From positions 1-60,499 of the forward strand of contig CAINDP010000200.1 in assembly GCA_903847405.1 (NCBI GenBank): a stretch of 60,499 nucleotides of DNA. Reading direction: 5' to 3'. Of the stretch, positions 40,791 to 48,515 are shown piece by piece; position 1 is the first letter of the stretch, and each line of letters starts with the position of its first letter. The notes below the pieces were generated by a model. It saw only the letters and a program-made list of their open reading frames with translations, did no database searches and had not been told where the DNA came from. The stretch is from an uncultured Myxococcales bacterium (GTDB taxonomy: Bacteria > Myxococcota_A > UBA9042 > DTJE01). Both the position numbers and the translations under genes were made by a program.

Positions 40791-42953
40791 ATGAACCAAG
40801 CCCCCCTGGCTCGCTCGATTGCCCTGTCTGTCGCCGTGGCCTTCGCGGGCATGGTGACGGCCGCCGTCGCGACCGCGACGCCGCTGTCGATCCCCCGCAT
40901 GGCACCGGGACTTTCGTTCGTCACCCCCCCCGTCCGCGTCCTCCTGGAGTGCCCGGGCACCCGTCCGTCGCAGCCGTGGCTGGCCACCCTGGGCGGCGCC
41001 CTGGACGATCGGGGTTTCCTTCTGACCGATCGCGCAGGACCGACGACCGAGGGCCTGGTCGCGGTGGTCCGATGCGTGGAGCGTCCCCTGGACGTGGCGC
41101 CTGCCACCCCCCCGGACGCCGCGAAGGCCTCGAAGGTCCTGCCGGCTCCGACCACCCCCGCACCGGCGCCGTCCCCCCCGGTCGTCGAGGTGGTTGCCCC
41201 CCTGTCCGAAAAGGGCGCCCTGGCCGTGGCGGACCGGATCGCCGCCCTGGCGGCCGGGAAGGCCGGATTCCCCCGGCCGGTCCGCGTCCTGTTCTTCGTC
41301 GAGGCGTCCACGGATTCGGGTCGGGAACTGCTGGTCCAGTCCTCGTGGGTTGCGACCTATGCGCGCCTCGCGGCCGATTTCGCGGATCTTGCAGGCATCG
41401 ACCGCCTGCCGGACGGGTGGCTGGATTCGTATGACGCCGTGATCCTCGCGGCGGATCGCCTCCCCCGGGCAGGGCTCGCCCGCCTGCCGGGCGCGCTGCG
41501 GCGCTACGTGGAACGCGGCGGCGCCCTGGCGGCCGTGGGCGGCATCGAGGACGAGGAACTGTTCCCGCTGTTCGGCATCGAAAAGATGGTCGACGAAGCG
41601 AGGGTCGAAGCCTATGCCTGCGAACCGACCTTCCTGGCCGGCTCCGCGGGCCTGGATCCGGTCCTGAGCCCCGACGGCGTGGACACCGTGCCGCGCTACC
41701 GCCTGGCGAAAAACGTCCGCGTCCTGTGCCGCGGCGGCGCGGGCACTGCCCGGGATGTGCCCCTGGCCTTCACGGCGCGCCGCGGCAAGGGGGCCGTCAT
41801 CGCCTGGGCCGGCGCCCGCCTGGCCGACAAGTCCTCCCGGGGCCTCATCCTCCTGTCGATCCTGGAGGTTTCGCCCATCCCCGCGGCGGTCCTGGGCGCC
41901 CTGGTCTTCTACGCCGACGACTGTCCGCTGCCCATGACCAACACGCGGCGCGCCCCGGCGGATCGGCTGTACGACCTCACGGATTCCGACTTCTACCGCA
42001 CGATGTGGTGGCCCCGGATGCGCGCCCTGTGGGAAAAGCACCTGGTGCGGCCCACGATGGGCTTCATCCTGACCTATGACGACCGGATGCCGGGCGACGC
42101 GCTTCCCGAGGGCTACGTCGAACCCGAGGGCGCGCCGTCGCTGGAACTGGCCCGGTCGATCCGCGACGCCGGCTACGAAATCGGGCTCCACGGCTACAAC
42201 CACCAGTCGCTCAGCGTGGGCCGGAACGAGTGGACCGTGGGCTGGGCCGGCCGCGCTCTGATGGAGGAAGCCCTCCGCCTGCTGCGCTCCGAGTTCCACC
42301 GGATCTTCGGTGCGGACGCCGAACCGCCGGTCTACATCGCCCCCAGCAACTTCATCCAGAAGATGGGCAAGGAGTCCCTGCGGGCGATCTTCCCGTCGAT
42401 CACCGGCGTCGCGTCGCAGTACCTGGACGAAGGGCCGATCCTGGGCCAGGAATTCGGGCCGGACCCGGACGTTCCCGGGCTGGTGGACCTCCCGCGCATC
42501 TCGTCCGAGCACTTCCTGGACGGCGGCAACAGCCAGGAAACGCTGGACGCCCTGGTCCTGCCCGGCATCTTCAGCCACTTCGTGCACCCCGATGACTTCT
42601 TCGACCCCGAGCGCTCGCGCAACGTGGATTTCGACCAGATGGTCCAGCGCCTGGACGACATGCTGACCATGGTCGATCAGGCCTACCCGTTCCTGAAGCG
42701 CATGACCGGTTCCGAACTGGCCCGGTACATCCCCGTTTGGCGGAAGGCCGGGCTGACGGTCCTGCGGAACTCGTCCGGCCTGCAACTGCGCGCGATCGAC
42801 CCGCCCGCGGATGGGCTGACCGTCCTGGTCCGCGCACCCCGCGGCACGACGGTCCGCAGCCAGGGACCGTGCGAGGAGGTCTTCCGGGCGAACACGGAGT
42901 CCCGGTACTACTACCGGGTGGGTAGCGAAGCATGCACGATCACGTGGCAATGA
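40791..42953 (+). CDS. DUF2194-like secreted polysaccharide deacetylase homologue
   Basis: A 720-residue exported protein with a signal peptide (about 1-30) and a Pro-rich linker near 115-135. The middle (about 150-370) resembles the flavodoxin-like or GATase-like region of DUF2194 proteins, with LFFVEASTDSGRELL, YDAVILAADRLP and RYVERGGALAAVGG. The C-terminal part is a carbohydrate esterase 4-type barrel: FYADDCP (Asp376/377), LTYDDRMP and the metal-binding HGYNH (His467, His471). It likely deacetylates an extracellular polysaccharide. ATG 40791 follows GTGGGA. It overlaps the TPR-barrel gene by 22 bases, so their functions are probably linked. Confidence 0.7.
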   Translation: MNQAPLARSIALSVAVAFAGMVTAAVATATPLSIPRMAPGLSFVTPPVRVLLECPGTRPSQPWLATLGGALDDRGFLLTDRAGPTTEGLVAVVRCVERPLDVAPATPPDAAKASKVLPAPTTPAPAPSPPVVEVVAPLSEKGALAVADRIAALAAGKAGFPRPVRVLFFVEASTDSGRELLVQSSWVATYARLAADFADLAGIDRLPDGWLDSYDAVILAADRLPRAGLARLPGALRRYVERGGALAAVGGIEDEELFPLFGIEKMVDEARVEAYACEPTFLAGSAGLDPVLSPDGVDTVPRYRLAKNVRVLCRGGAGTARDVPLAFTARRGKGAVIAWAGARLADKSSRGLILLSILEVSPIPAAVLGALVFYADDCPLPMTNTRRAPADRLYDLTDSDFYRTMWWPRMRALWEKHLVRPTMGFILTYDDRMPGDALPEGYVEPEGAPSLELARSIRDAGYEIGLHGYNHQSLSVGRNEWTVGWAGRALMEEALRLLRSEFHRIFGADAEPPVYIAPSNFIQKMGKESLRAIFPSITGVASQYLDEGPILGQEFGPDPDVPGLVDLPRISSEHFLDGGNSQETLDALVLPGIFSHFVHPDDFFDPERSRNVDFDQMVQRLDDMLTMVDQAYPFLKRMTGSELARYIPVWRKAGLTVLRNSSGLQLRAIDPPADGLTVLVRAPRGTTVRSQGPCEEVFRANTESRYYYRVGSEACTITWQ

Positions 42954-44884
42954 CGGCCCGGGCGGCCCTGGCCCTGGCGCTGGTCCTGCTGGTCGCCGGT
43001 CCCGGCCGCGCGGCTCCGCAGGAACCGGCGCCGACAATCGACGGGATGTCCACCGCTCCGCGTCCCGTGGCCCCCCGCCCCAGGCCGGTCCGCAAGGCGA
43101 CGCCCGTCGTGGCGGAAGCCTCGGAACCCGCCCTTCCCCCGGCCGCCCAGTCCATCACCCAGGCACGCACGCTGCGGGACGCCGGGCAGCCGGCCCAGGC
43201 CGAGGCGCTGCTGCGGCCGTACCTTGCGATCACGCCGGTGGACGCCGACATCCACGCCGAACTGGCCGAGGCCCTGTCGGACCAGTCCCGGGACGCCGAA
43301 GCCGTCGCCCAGTGGGAGGAAGTCGTGCGGGTCCGCCCCGAGGACGCCGCCGCGCGCCTGCGCCTGGCCGACCTCTACGTGGGCATGGACCAGGCGGATT
43401 CCGCCCTGGAGCACTACCAGGCGGTCCTCCAGAGGCGTCCGGACGATCCGGCGCTGCGCCGTCGCGTGGGCCTTCTGCTGATGGACATGGACCGGGGCGC
43501 CGAGGCGATCCCGCACCTGGAAGCCTACGCGGCGCTGGTCCCTGCCGACGACGAGGTCCAGCGGGCCCTGGAAAAGCTGTACACGTGGAACGACCGCCCC
43601 GACGACGCCCGCAGGGTCCTGGAAGGCCGCGTGCGGCTGCATCCGGACGACGTGGACGCGACCCGGGAACTGGCCGAGCGCTACGTGGACAAGGGCGACG
43701 AGGCGAAGGCCATGACGCTGTACGAGCGCGTGGTCAAGGCCCGACCCGACGACCTGGCGGCCCGCCGGGCCCTGGGCGAACTGTACGAATGGAACAACGC
43801 GCCGCGGAAGGCGCTGGAACAGTACGAAACCTGCCTGGCCGCACAGCCGTACGACGCCGAAATCCGCGCGCGGGCGCTGTCCCTGTCCACCGACCTGGGC
43901 CTCGGGCCCCGGGCCCGCGTGCACGGCTATCTTCTTCGGTCCAGCGACAGCCGCTTCCGGGACCTGGCGCGGGAATCGGTCCTGGCGGACACGGGCTTCG
44001 GCTCGTGGGCGGGTGTCCAGTACACCTTCTTCCAGGAAAAGGGCCGTCTGGAGTTCCATGGCGTGGGCCCCCGGGCGGCCTACGAGGCGAAGGACTGGGC
44101 GACGGTGGGAGCCTGGTACCAGTTCCGGCACCTCAGCGGGCCGACCAGCGACGCCGACACCACCCGGCGCACCGCGATGGGGCACGCATTCGGCGTCTTC
44201 GCGAACCTGGCCCTGCCCAGGGAAGTCCAGTTGTCGATCGGGGGTTCCTTCGCCCACTACGACACGGGATTCGATTCGGGGAACGGCTACCTGACCCTGT
44301 CCCGCGATTTCGGGCCGCTGGCGGTGACCTTCCAGGCCGAGCGCGCCGACCTGATGACCTCGGTCGGCGACGTCCGCAGCAAGGCCGTCGCGAACACGTT
44401 CACGCTGGGTTTCGACTCCGAGCCGGTGACGCGCCTGCTGCTGCACGCCTCGGGCAGTTTCGGCATCTACTCGGACTGGAACCAGCGCCTGGCCTCGTCC
44501 CTGGGCGCCGGCGTCCGGGTGCTAGACCTGCCGCGAATCGAGTTGTGGTACGAGTATGACTACGAGCACTTCCGGTATCCGTCCGCGAAGTACCCGCGCG
44601 TCACCTACTTCGCGCCCGACAGCTACCACATGCACGGACCGCTGGCCACGCTGACGCACCCGGTCGCGACCTGGTTCGCCTATGGCCTCAGCCTGCACCT
44701 GTGGCACGTCTATGGGACGGGGGACAACGCCCTGATGCTGCAGTACGGCGCCAACGTCACGTTCCGCCCGGGGCTGCACCACATGATCCAGGCGTCCTAC
44801 CAGCGGGGCGACGAGGTCTGGGGTTCGGTCGCGGCGCGCTACCAGGACAACCTGCTGCTGTTCACCTACGCCTACGAATTCTGA
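42932..44884 (+). CDS. TPR protein with C-terminal outer-membrane barrel
   Basis: A 650-residue exported protein: signal peptide (about 1-28), Pro-rich spacer, then about eight TPR helices-pairs between 70 and 310 (for example AEALLRPYLAITPVDADIHAELAEALSDQ), and about 300 residues of alternating beta strands ending in a C-terminal Phe (FTYAYEF). The TPR-plus-porin plan matches secretins of synthase-dependent exopolysaccharide systems such as PgaA and PelB/AlgK-AlgE. No polysaccharide synthase lies in the window. Coupled to the upstream deacetylase, it may modify and export a surface glycan. The last 13 bases overlap the convergent DUF4395 gene. Confidence 0.75.
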   Translation: MHDHVAMTARAALALALVLLVAGPGRAAPQEPAPTIDGMSTAPRPVAPRPRPVRKATPVVAEASEPALPPAAQSITQARTLRDAGQPAQAEALLRPYLAITPVDADIHAELAEALSDQSRDAEAVAQWEEVVRVRPEDAAARLRLADLYVGMDQADSALEHYQAVLQRRPDDPALRRRVGLLLMDMDRGAEAIPHLEAYAALVPADDEVQRALEKLYTWNDRPDDARRVLEGRVRLHPDDVDATRELAERYVDKGDEAKAMTLYERVVKARPDDLAARRALGELYEWNNAPRKALEQYETCLAAQPYDAEIRARALSLSTDLGLGPRARVHGYLLRSSDSRFRDLARESVLADTGFGSWAGVQYTFFQEKGRLEFHGVGPRAAYEAKDWATVGAWYQFRHLSGPTSDADTTRRTAMGHAFGVFANLALPREVQLSIGGSFAHYDTGFDSGNGYLTLSRDFGPLAVTFQAERADLMTSVGDVRSKAVANTFTLGFDSEPVTRLLLHASGSFGIYSDWNQRLASSLGAGVRVLDLPRIELWYEYDYEHFRYPSAKYPRVTYFAPDSYHMHGPLATLTHPVATWFAYGLSLHLWHVYGTGDNALMLQYGANVTFRPGLHHMIQASYQRGDEVWGSVAARYQDNLLLFTYAYEF

Positions 44885-45384
44885 ACACGCGGGGACTGGC
44901 GGGGTTCGTGGACCGAAGCGGCGGGGCCGCAGGACACGCAGGCCGGAGCCCGCAGCAAGCCGAAGCGGACCAGCACCGCGTGGATGTGGCACCCGACGCA
45001 GACCCCCGCGAACGCCTCCAGCGACGCCAGGACGATCACCATTCCCGCCAGGGCGCGCCCCGCGAACTCCAGGTCCGGGACCAGGTGCAGGACCAGCGCG
45101 GACGTGAAGAACACAAACCCCAGGGTCGCGGCAAAGCGCTTCGGGGAGTACAGGATCGGACGCCCGGCGCCGCCGGGAAGCCGCCGGGCGATGTTCCGGG
45201 CGACCAGGACCAGCACGCTGTAGCGCGGCGACACCAGGGCGCGGATGGCGAAGTCCACCGCCAGGAACGCGATCGGCCACGCGGAGTGGGTGACCGGCGC
45301 CAGCAACCCCAGGATGACGACCTGCAGCGCCACCAGTCGCGGCACCCGCTCCGGAACTTCCATCGGGAAACGACGATTCGCCAT
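44872..45384 (-). CDS. DUF4395 membrane protein
   Basis: A 170-residue membrane protein with four hydrophobic helices (about 17-33, 37-52, 83-104, 112-132). The family mark is a Cys motif at the end of the last helix, here CVGCHIHAVLVRFGL; further Cys residues (ACVSCG) follow. DUF4395 proteins often accompany rhodanese or thioredoxin genes and may act in sulfur or redox handling; no such gene is adjacent. A palindrome at 45405-45432 between its start and promoter suggests repression by a TetR- or similar dimeric regulator. Confidence 0.8.
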   Translation of the reverse strand: MANRRFPMEVPERVPRLVALQVVILGLLAPVTHSAWPIAFLAVDFAIRALVSPRYSVLVLVARNIARRLPGGAGRPILYSPKRFAATLGFVFFTSALVLHLVPDLEFAGRALAGMVIVLASLEAFAGVCVGCHIHAVLVRFGLLRAPACVSCGPAASVHEPRQSPRVQNS

Positions 45385-45404
45385 CTGCAGCCCTCGTTCG
45401 TAAA

Positions 45405-45432
45405 GTTGAGCGAGTCAATCAACTCACTCAAC
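45405..45432. promoter_or_regulatory. Palindromic operator upstream of DUF4395 gene
   Basis: GTTGAGcGAGT (45405-45415) and ACTCaCTCAAC (45422-45432) are inverted 11-mers with one mismatch and a six-base spacer. The site is 20 bp upstream of the DUF4395 ATG and just downstream of its putative -10, where a bound repressor would block initiation. Confidence 0.6.
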
Positions 45433-45436
45433 CTCT

Positions 45437-45465
45437 AATCTGGAGTTCTTCGCTCCGATTGTCAA
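45437..45465 (-). promoter_or_regulatory. Putative promoter of DUF4395 gene
   Basis: On the minus strand a perfect TTGACA (45460-45465) is 17 bp from a weak CAGATT (45437-45442). A weak -10 is consistent with a regulated promoter. Confidence 0.35.
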
Positions 45466-45515
45466 CCCATCCCGCGCGAAAGGTCAATTGGATCGTCCCG
45501 GGCGCGCTTCCCGGA

Positions 45516-45544
45516 TTGACACGGAACATCTGTTCAGGTACGTT
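45516..45544 (+). promoter_or_regulatory. lexA promoter with embedded SOS box
   Basis: A -35 TTGACA (45516-45521) is followed at 17 bp by TACGTT (45539-45544). Within the spacer lies GAAC-ATCT-GTTC (45524-45535), a perfect inverted GAAC/GTTC as in the Gram-positive-type LexA box. Bound LexA would occlude the promoter, so lexA should be autoregulated. Confidence 0.7.
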
Positions 45545-45567
45545 TCGTGACACCGCAGGAGGTCCGA

Positions 45568-46185
45568 ATGGCGCGCGGAAACGGGGGTCCGACGGACAGG
45601 CAGTTGAAGGTCCTGGACTTCATCCAGCGCCACTCCCGCACCACCGGCGCGCCGCCCACGGTCCGGGAAATCGCGTCGGCCCTGGGGTTCGCCTCGACCA
45701 ACGCGGTGGCCTGCCACGTCGACGCCCTGGAGCGTCACGGACTGTTGCAGCGGCGTCCCCATTCGTCCCGCGGCCTGCGCGCCAGCGAGGGCGCCCGGGG
45801 CGGCGTGCCGATCCTGGGCCGCATCGCCGCAGGCCAGCCCATCACGGCAGTTGAAAACCTGGAAGGCTACCTGAACGCCGACCCGTTCCTGGTGGGTTCG
45901 GCGGACGGCACCTTCGTCCTGCGGGTCCAGGGGGACAGCATGACCGGCGACGGCATCCTGCCCGGCGACTATCTGATCGTACACAGCCAACCGGTCGCGG
46001 AGCGGGGGCGAATCGTCGTGGCCATGGTGGACGACGAGGCGACCGTCAAGCACTGGCAGGCCGACGCGGACGCCGTGCGCCTGGTGGCGTCCAACCCGGC
46101 GTACCCGCCCATCGAAATCCGGCCCGGCGACGGGAAGAAGGTCGAGGTGCTGGGGGTCGTGACCGGCGTGTTCCGGAAGGTGTAG
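45568..46185 (+). CDS. lexA: SOS transcriptional repressor LexA
   Basis: A 205-residue repressor of DNA-damage genes. The N-terminal winged helix (TDRQLKVLDFIQ, GAPPTVREIASALGFASTNAVACHVDALERHG) binds the operator. The self-cleavage bond is Ala88-Gly89 (IAAGQP), with catalytic Ser124 (GDSM) and Lys161 (ATVKHW). After RecA-stimulated cleavage the repressor is inactivated. The ATG at 45568 follows GGAGG. Its own promoter contains an SOS box (45524-45535). It converges on the murein amidase gene 16 bp away; no recA or polymerase gene is linked. Confidence 0.97.
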   Translation: MARGNGGPTDRQLKVLDFIQRHSRTTGAPPTVREIASALGFASTNAVACHVDALERHGLLQRRPHSSRGLRASEGARGGVPILGRIAAGQPITAVENLEGYLNADPFLVGSADGTFVLRVQGDSMTGDGILPGDYLIVHSQPVAERGRIVVAMVDDEATVKHWQADADAVRLVASNPAYPPIEIRPGDGKKVEVLGVVTGVFRKV

Positions 46186-46200
46186 TCCGCAGTCGCCCCG

Positions 46201-48483
46201 CTACGGGTGCTCCCACTCGCCCTGGCCCGGCATGTCCAGGAAGTCGCCCAGGACGCCCGGCACGCCGTCGTTGACCGAAGCCTTCCGGCCCTTCAGGCAC
46301 CGCAGGATTTCCTCCAGCGACTTGCCCCGGACCGCGGATCGCAGGAACAGCCACCACAGCAGGAAGTTCACCGGGTGGAAGGTCGTGACCACCCCCTCCT
46401 GCCCGGGCGCGAACGCCAAGCCCGCGTGGCGCGCGACGTCGTCGGTCAGCCAGGTGAAGCGCAGCCAGGCCGCCACGTCGCCCTCGAACCAGCGCCGCTC
46501 GGCCCCTTCCTCCCGCAGCAGTTCCCGCCACTCCTGGTTGTCCAGCAGGATCCGGGCCCACTCGACCCGGTCGGACCACTCGGACACGTGGCGGACGATC
46601 AGGCGTCGCAGGGCCGTCCGCTCGCCTTCCCCGGCGTCCGTAAAGAACGCCCGGATGTCGTCGGGGTTCAGGACCTTCGCGGTGCCGGGCCCCTTCCCGC
46701 GACGGTCGGCCGCCGCAGCGCCCTTCCGGGGACGGGATTCCCAGCCCAGTTGTTCCAGCAGCGGACGCGAGCGCACCACCAGGTCGCGCCCCGGATCGTC
46801 TTCGGCGGGGACCAGGTACCGGCCGTAGAGGGCCAGATCCATCGCCTGGGCGTACCGATCGTCGGCGAAGACCTGGACATGCACCACGCGGCGGTCGCCG
46901 GTCCGGTCGCCGAATTCGCCCGCCAACCCCAGGACGTCCGAGGTGTCCAGCACGATGGCCGCGTCGGGGACGTCGGCGGGCGAGAACAGGCCCACGTAGC
47001 CCGCCCGCAGCGCGGCGACCTGATCCGGCTGGTCCTTCGGGGACAGGGACTCCAGGCCCGGGCCGGTGGGTGGGCGGGGAGGCGGCAGATCCTTGCGGAC
47101 CGCGGGCAGTTTCCGCAGCAGGCCGGCGGCCGGCGGGCTGCTCCAGTCCACCGCGTCCAGGTGCATGTACAGCGAGAACACCACGAGGTCGTTGCGCAAC
47201 TGCTCCTGGACCTCGTCCGGGGCGGCGCCTGCGCCCTCCCCTTCCGGGGCGCACCCCGCCGTCGCGGACCGCAGGCGGACCGGCAGCGAAATCCGGTGCC
47301 GCAGCAGGACGAAGTTGTTGCTGCCCAGGCCCCGGGGGAAACCGTCGGCCGGACCCAGGTGGGCCGCCACCAGTTCGCCCTTCAGCAGGGGGACCACGGG
47401 AGTGCCCGCAACGCAGGGCACGTGGATGCCGTCATGCCAGGTCTGGTTGACCCCGACCGGGTAGTAGCCCCCGCCCGACTGGCGTTCCACCGCCCGCGCC
47501 AGGAAGCGCAGGAACCGGACGGCCTCGGCCTCGTTGGCCAGGGCCCCGTCCAGGGACTTCCGGGTCGCCTCGGGCGTGGCGAAGGCGCCCGCGGCCACCA
47601 GGGCCTGGTCGGCGGCGTCCAGGGCCAGGCCGGACGGATCCGACACGGACGGGATCACCGGGAACGTCGCGTCTTCCTTCCGCAGGGCCGCCAGGATCCG
47701 TGCCCAGTCCAGGCCCGGACCCGGATCCCACTTCTGTTCGTCCGAGTGCCAGTGGCACTGGATGCCGCCGAACTGCTCGGGCGGCGGATCGGCCAGGACG
47801 GTCCGCAGGATGCCGCCGTCCTGGTCCATCGGGAACACGGGCTGCAGGCCCACGTCGTCCACCAGGACGCGCAGGACCGCCGTCAGGGCACGGTACTGCG
47901 GGTCCGAGTAGGTCCAGGAAACGAAGGGCGACCCGTTGATCACCACCTGGGGGGACGGCACCCCGCCCAGGGGCGGCGCGACGTCGGGCGTCCGCAGCAG
48001 GTTCGTCGCCGACGAGTTCAGGTCGATCCCGACCCCCACGGCGTTCATCCCCTGGGCGTGCCAGGCCATGTCGGCCACGTCGGTGACCTGGTACACCGTC
48101 CCGTCGCGATCGATCATGAAGTGCGTGGACAGCGCCCGGGCCAGGAGGGTGTCGAAGCAGGACTTGCTGGAGGGCGAACCGTCGTGGTGCAGGACCACGG
48201 CGTGGATCACGCGGCGCAGCGCGGCGAAGGGTCCGGCGGGGTCCAGTTTCTCCCACCCGGCCCCCTGCAGCCCCAGCACGACGGGCGGCGCACCGGCAGG
48301 CCGCGGCCGCGGTCGGACCAGGGCCAACTGGTCGCCGGTGTCCGCCTCGATCCCGACGACGGCCTCGACGTTCGGCGGGCTGCCCCGGTAGAACGAATAG
48401 CCGCCCGGGTCCAGGAACGTCACGACCTTGACCGACGGATCGGGCAGCGGCCTGCGCTGACCCGCGATGATGATGTCGCCCAT
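46201..48483 (-). CDS. Amidase_2 (PGRP-type) protein with M23-like region
   Basis: A 760-residue protein. The Amidase_2 domain (about 90-260) has the zinc ligands of AmpD-type N-acetylmuramoyl-L-alanine amidases: HH in VVLHHDGS, His in QCHWHSD and Asp in KWDPGPGLDW, with the substrate loop MAWHAQGMNAVGVGID. The middle (about 345-455) follows the M23 order HDGIHVP, GTPVVPL, NNFVLLRH and FSLYMHL, but the ligand Asp is His and the final HxH is absent, so this part is probably inactive. The C-terminal 300 residues are unassigned. No signal peptide is seen, so export may be non-classical. It is the last gene of the train, 32 bp after the VWA-like gene. Confidence 0.75.
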   Translation of the reverse strand: MGDIIIAGQRRPLPDPSVKVVTFLDPGGYSFYRGSPPNVEAVVGIEADTGDQLALVRPRPRPAGAPPVVLGLQGAGWEKLDPAGPFAALRRVIHAVVLHHDGSPSSKSCFDTLLARALSTHFMIDRDGTVYQVTDVADMAWHAQGMNAVGVGIDLNSSATNLLRTPDVAPPLGGVPSPQVVINGSPFVSWTYSDPQYRALTAVLRVLVDDVGLQPVFPMDQDGGILRTVLADPPPEQFGGIQCHWHSDEQKWDPGPGLDWARILAALRKEDATFPVIPSVSDPSGLALDAADQALVAAGAFATPEATRKSLDGALANEAEAVRFLRFLARAVERQSGGGYYPVGVNQTWHDGIHVPCVAGTPVVPLLKGELVAAHLGPADGFPRGLGSNNFVLLRHRISLPVRLRSATAGCAPEGEGAGAAPDEVQEQLRNDLVVFSLYMHLDAVDWSSPPAAGLLRKLPAVRKDLPPPRPPTGPGLESLSPKDQPDQVAALRAGYVGLFSPADVPDAAIVLDTSDVLGLAGEFGDRTGDRRVVHVQVFADDRYAQAMDLALYGRYLVPAEDDPGRDLVVRSRPLLEQLGWESRPRKGAAAADRRGKGPGTAKVLNPDDIRAFFTDAGEGERTALRRLIVRHVSEWSDRVEWARILLDNQEWRELLREEGAERRWFEGDVAAWLRFTWLTDDVARHAGLAFAPGQEGVVTTFHPVNFLLWWLFLRSAVRGKSLEEILRCLKGRKASVNDGVPGVLGDFLDMPGQGEWEHP

Positions 48484-48515
48484 CGGTTCCCCCGCGGTCC
48501 ATCCCCGGTCCGGAG

